From Deltaproteobacteria bacterium (lineage in GTDB: Bacteria; Desulfobacterota; Desulfobacteria; Desulfobacterales; Desulfatirhabdiaceae), in the NCBI GenBank assembly GCA_016219185.1, contig JACRBZ010000010.1, forward strand, positions 62,001 through 126,000: a DNA stretch of 64,000 nucleotides. Direction: 5' to 3'. A program made the position numbers and the translations under genes. Positions within the stretch are counted from its first letter, which is position 1; each line of letters begins with the position of its first letter. The notes beneath the pieces are model-generated. The model was given only the letters and a program-made list of their open reading frames with translations, was not told the origin of the DNA and ran no database searches. Positions 62,631 to 64,000 of the stretch are shown here, one piece after another.

Positions 62631-63516
62631 AATTTGGACCTGCGAGAAGCTGAAGAGCTTCCAGATATTTTTTTCGAGTGCCTTCTATCACATGATCCGG
62701 AAGCCTTGGTGCCGGCGGTTTCTGATTCCACTGAATGGACAGGAGATAATCCCGGACAAATTGTTTATCAAAGCTTTCCTGAGATCCCCCGGGTCTATAG
62801 GATGCCTTGGGCCAGAATCGGGATGAATCCGGGGTAAGGACTTCGTCAATCAAAACCAGTTCATCTCCCAGCAGACCAAACTCAAACTTGGTATCGGCGA
62901 TGATAATGCCCTTGCTGTCGGCAAGTTCAACCCCTTTTTGGTAAATGGCCAGACTCAAGGCCTTCACCTGATCCGCAAGGGATTTGCCGATCAACTTTGC
63001 GGCCTGATCAAAATCGATATTCTCATCATGCAGCCCGATTTCGGCCTTGGTGGATGGCGTAAAAAGAGGCTCGGGAAGCCTGTCGGATTCCGTCAGCCCA
63101 TCCGGAAGACGAATCCCGCAAAGGGTTCGGTTCTGCTGATAGGATTTCCATCCGGACCCGGACAAATAGCCCCTGACCACGCACTCGACCGGCAGCGGAG
63201 ACGCTTTTTTTACCAGCATGCTCCTTCCCCGAAGTGCGTCCGCATAAGGTTTACAGGCTTTTGGATACGCATCCACATTGCTGGTGATAACATGATTGGG
63301 AACCAGATCCTTCATTACATCAAACCAGAACAGGGATATCTGGGTTAAAACTTTTCCCTTGTCCGGAACCGGGTCCGGCATGACAACATCAAAAGCCGAT
63401 ATTCGGTCCGTGGCAATCATCAGCAGGCTATCCCCGAGATCGTAAATATCCCGGACCTTTCCCCGTTGTCGTAGCGTTAATCCGGCAAAATTGGTCTCTG
63501 TTACAGAAGTTTTCAT
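62617..63516 (-). CDS. purC: Phosphoribosylaminoimidazole-succinocarboxamide synthase (SAICAR synthetase)
   Basis: A 299-aa enzyme of purine synthesis: [26 protein letters not shown] at the start, [24 protein letters not shown] (around 103-126), [14 protein letters not shown] and [15 protein letters not shown] are the yeast/archaeal-type SAICAR signature. It ligates CAIR with aspartate. Start ATG 63516. Its end overlaps the ParB-like gene by 14 bp, so the two are co-translated. Confidence 0.95.
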   Translation of the reverse strand: MKTSVTETNFAGLTLRQRGKVRDIYDLGDSLLMIATDRISAFDVVMPDPVPDKGKVLTQISLFWFDVMKDLVPNHVITSNVDAYPKACKPYADALRGRSMLVKKASPLPVECVVRGYLSGSGWKSYQQNRTLCGIRLPDGLTESDRLPEPLFTPSTKAEIGLHDENIDFDQAAKLIGKSLADQVKALSLAIYQKGVELADSKGIIIADTKFEFGLLGDELVLIDEVLTPDSSRFWPKASYRPGGSQESFDKQFVRDYLLSIQWNQKPPAPRLPDHVIEGTRKKYLEALQLLAGPNYAVN

Positions 63517-63698
63517 AATCCCATACCCTTATAATAAACAGTCACATGACCTTTTTCAGGTCACTATAAATCATCCAAAACGTTCATGGGAACCGGGAGC
63601 CAGCAACAACACAGTTTCCGCAGGCTCCTGATGTTTCAAAACTATATATCAATATGATGTCATTTTCCATATGAATTTTAAAGATGTCCTCGACCCGA

Positions 63699-64000
63699 TC
63701 ATTCCGAAACCGCTATTTTTTCTGTTGTGGCTTTCCCGCCGGACAGCTTGACAAGGATAAAATGGTAAGAAGGATCCCCGAAGTATAAACGGGTCAGAGG
63801 AGCTCCGGCGCCGCCGGTGATGATGTGGCGCGTTCCGGAAATCGTATCTTCATCGTAAAGATGGTAATGCCCGTAAAATACGCCGGCCGCGTTCCGGCCG
63901 GAAAGCGTCTGTAAAAACGCATCGGCACCATTTGTAAACGTGTGGCTGTCTATCCATTTATGGGTTTGCGGCGGAATGTGCATGAGAACAAATTTCAGGG
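63699..64000 (-). CDS. Calcineurin-like metallophosphoesterase (partial, N-terminus beyond right edge)
   Basis: Minus-strand frame open to the right edge. Visible text LKFVLMHIPPQTHKW, then VFYGHYHLYDEDTISGTRHIITGGAGAPL, where GHYH is the metal-binding GHxH motif of calcineurin-like phosphoesterases, and TGGAGAP is the usual closing strand. The N-terminal motifs (GDxH, GD) lie outside the window. Substrate unknown. Confidence 0.8.
   Translation of the reverse strand, partial: LKFVLMHIPPQTHKWIDSHTFTNGADAFLQTLSGRNAAGVFYGHYHLYDEDTISGTRHIITGGAGAPLTRLYFGDPSYHFILVKLSGGKATTEKIAVSE

Overview
The window reads as chromosomal DNA of a complete-oxidising, sulfate-reducer-like Desulfobacterota (Desulfobacteraceae and relatives). 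This is inferred from gene content: CooC and CooT nickel proteins, DUF3842, DUF3786 and DUF748 proteins, an OFA transporter beside two acyl/acetyl-CoA synthetases, cytochrome bd under an Rrf2 regulator, and an IspH-UbiA fusion. Base composition is even and there is no integrase, transposase, rRNA, tRNA or CRISPR array. The two edges cut a livG gene (left) and a metallophosphoesterase (right).

Layout. 1-6.5 kb (minus): gntR-trpB-trpA-SBP-livH-livM-livG, linked by four 8-bp ATGNNTGA overlaps. 6.7-14.9 kb (plus): a class III cyclase-like/PEGA membrane protein, a TPR lipoprotein, a MATE exporter, a DUF748 envelope protein, a transglutaminase-like protein and a ferritin-like protein behind a perfect Fur-like palindrome. 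15-18 kb (minus): rrf2-cydA-cydB. 18-26 kb: DUF3786 protein, hybrid histidine kinase, a 50-aa basic protein, an acyl-CoA synthetase with a TetR-type operator, and small uncharacterised proteins. 26-33.7 kb (minus): parA-parB-NYN-DUF3842-cooT, ispH-ubiA, hsp20-mutY-radical SAM. 33.8-43.8 kb (plus): BepA-like M48 protease, a two-domain glycosyltransferase-like protein, a three-gene ABC system whose large permease carries a degenerate M28 peptidase domain, and a response regulator. 44-51.5 kb (plus): cooC, Ski2-like helicase, DUF6748-like secreted protein, a Trp-codon attenuator leader plus DAHP synthase, and an EF-G-like GTPase. 51.6-64 kb (minus): thermonuclease, SPL-like radical SAM protein, cytidylate-kinase-like protein, tetR-acs-acs2, an OFA transporter with the same promoter block as tetR, purC with an overlapping ParB-like gene, and a partial phosphoesterase.

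The most notable signals are: (1) an unannotated 31-aa leader peptide (FFWRWW) followed by mutually exclusive hairpins and a strong terminator just before DAHP synthase, which hand pairing fits to a classical attenuator; (2) the ABC system with the M28-like pseudo-peptidase/FtsX permease of about 1640 aa; (3) a promoter/operator block shared by the tetR-acs operon and the OFA transporter; (4) the gntR-trpBA-liv operon; (5) the IspH-UbiA fusion. All statements about families come from memory of motifs; no search was run.
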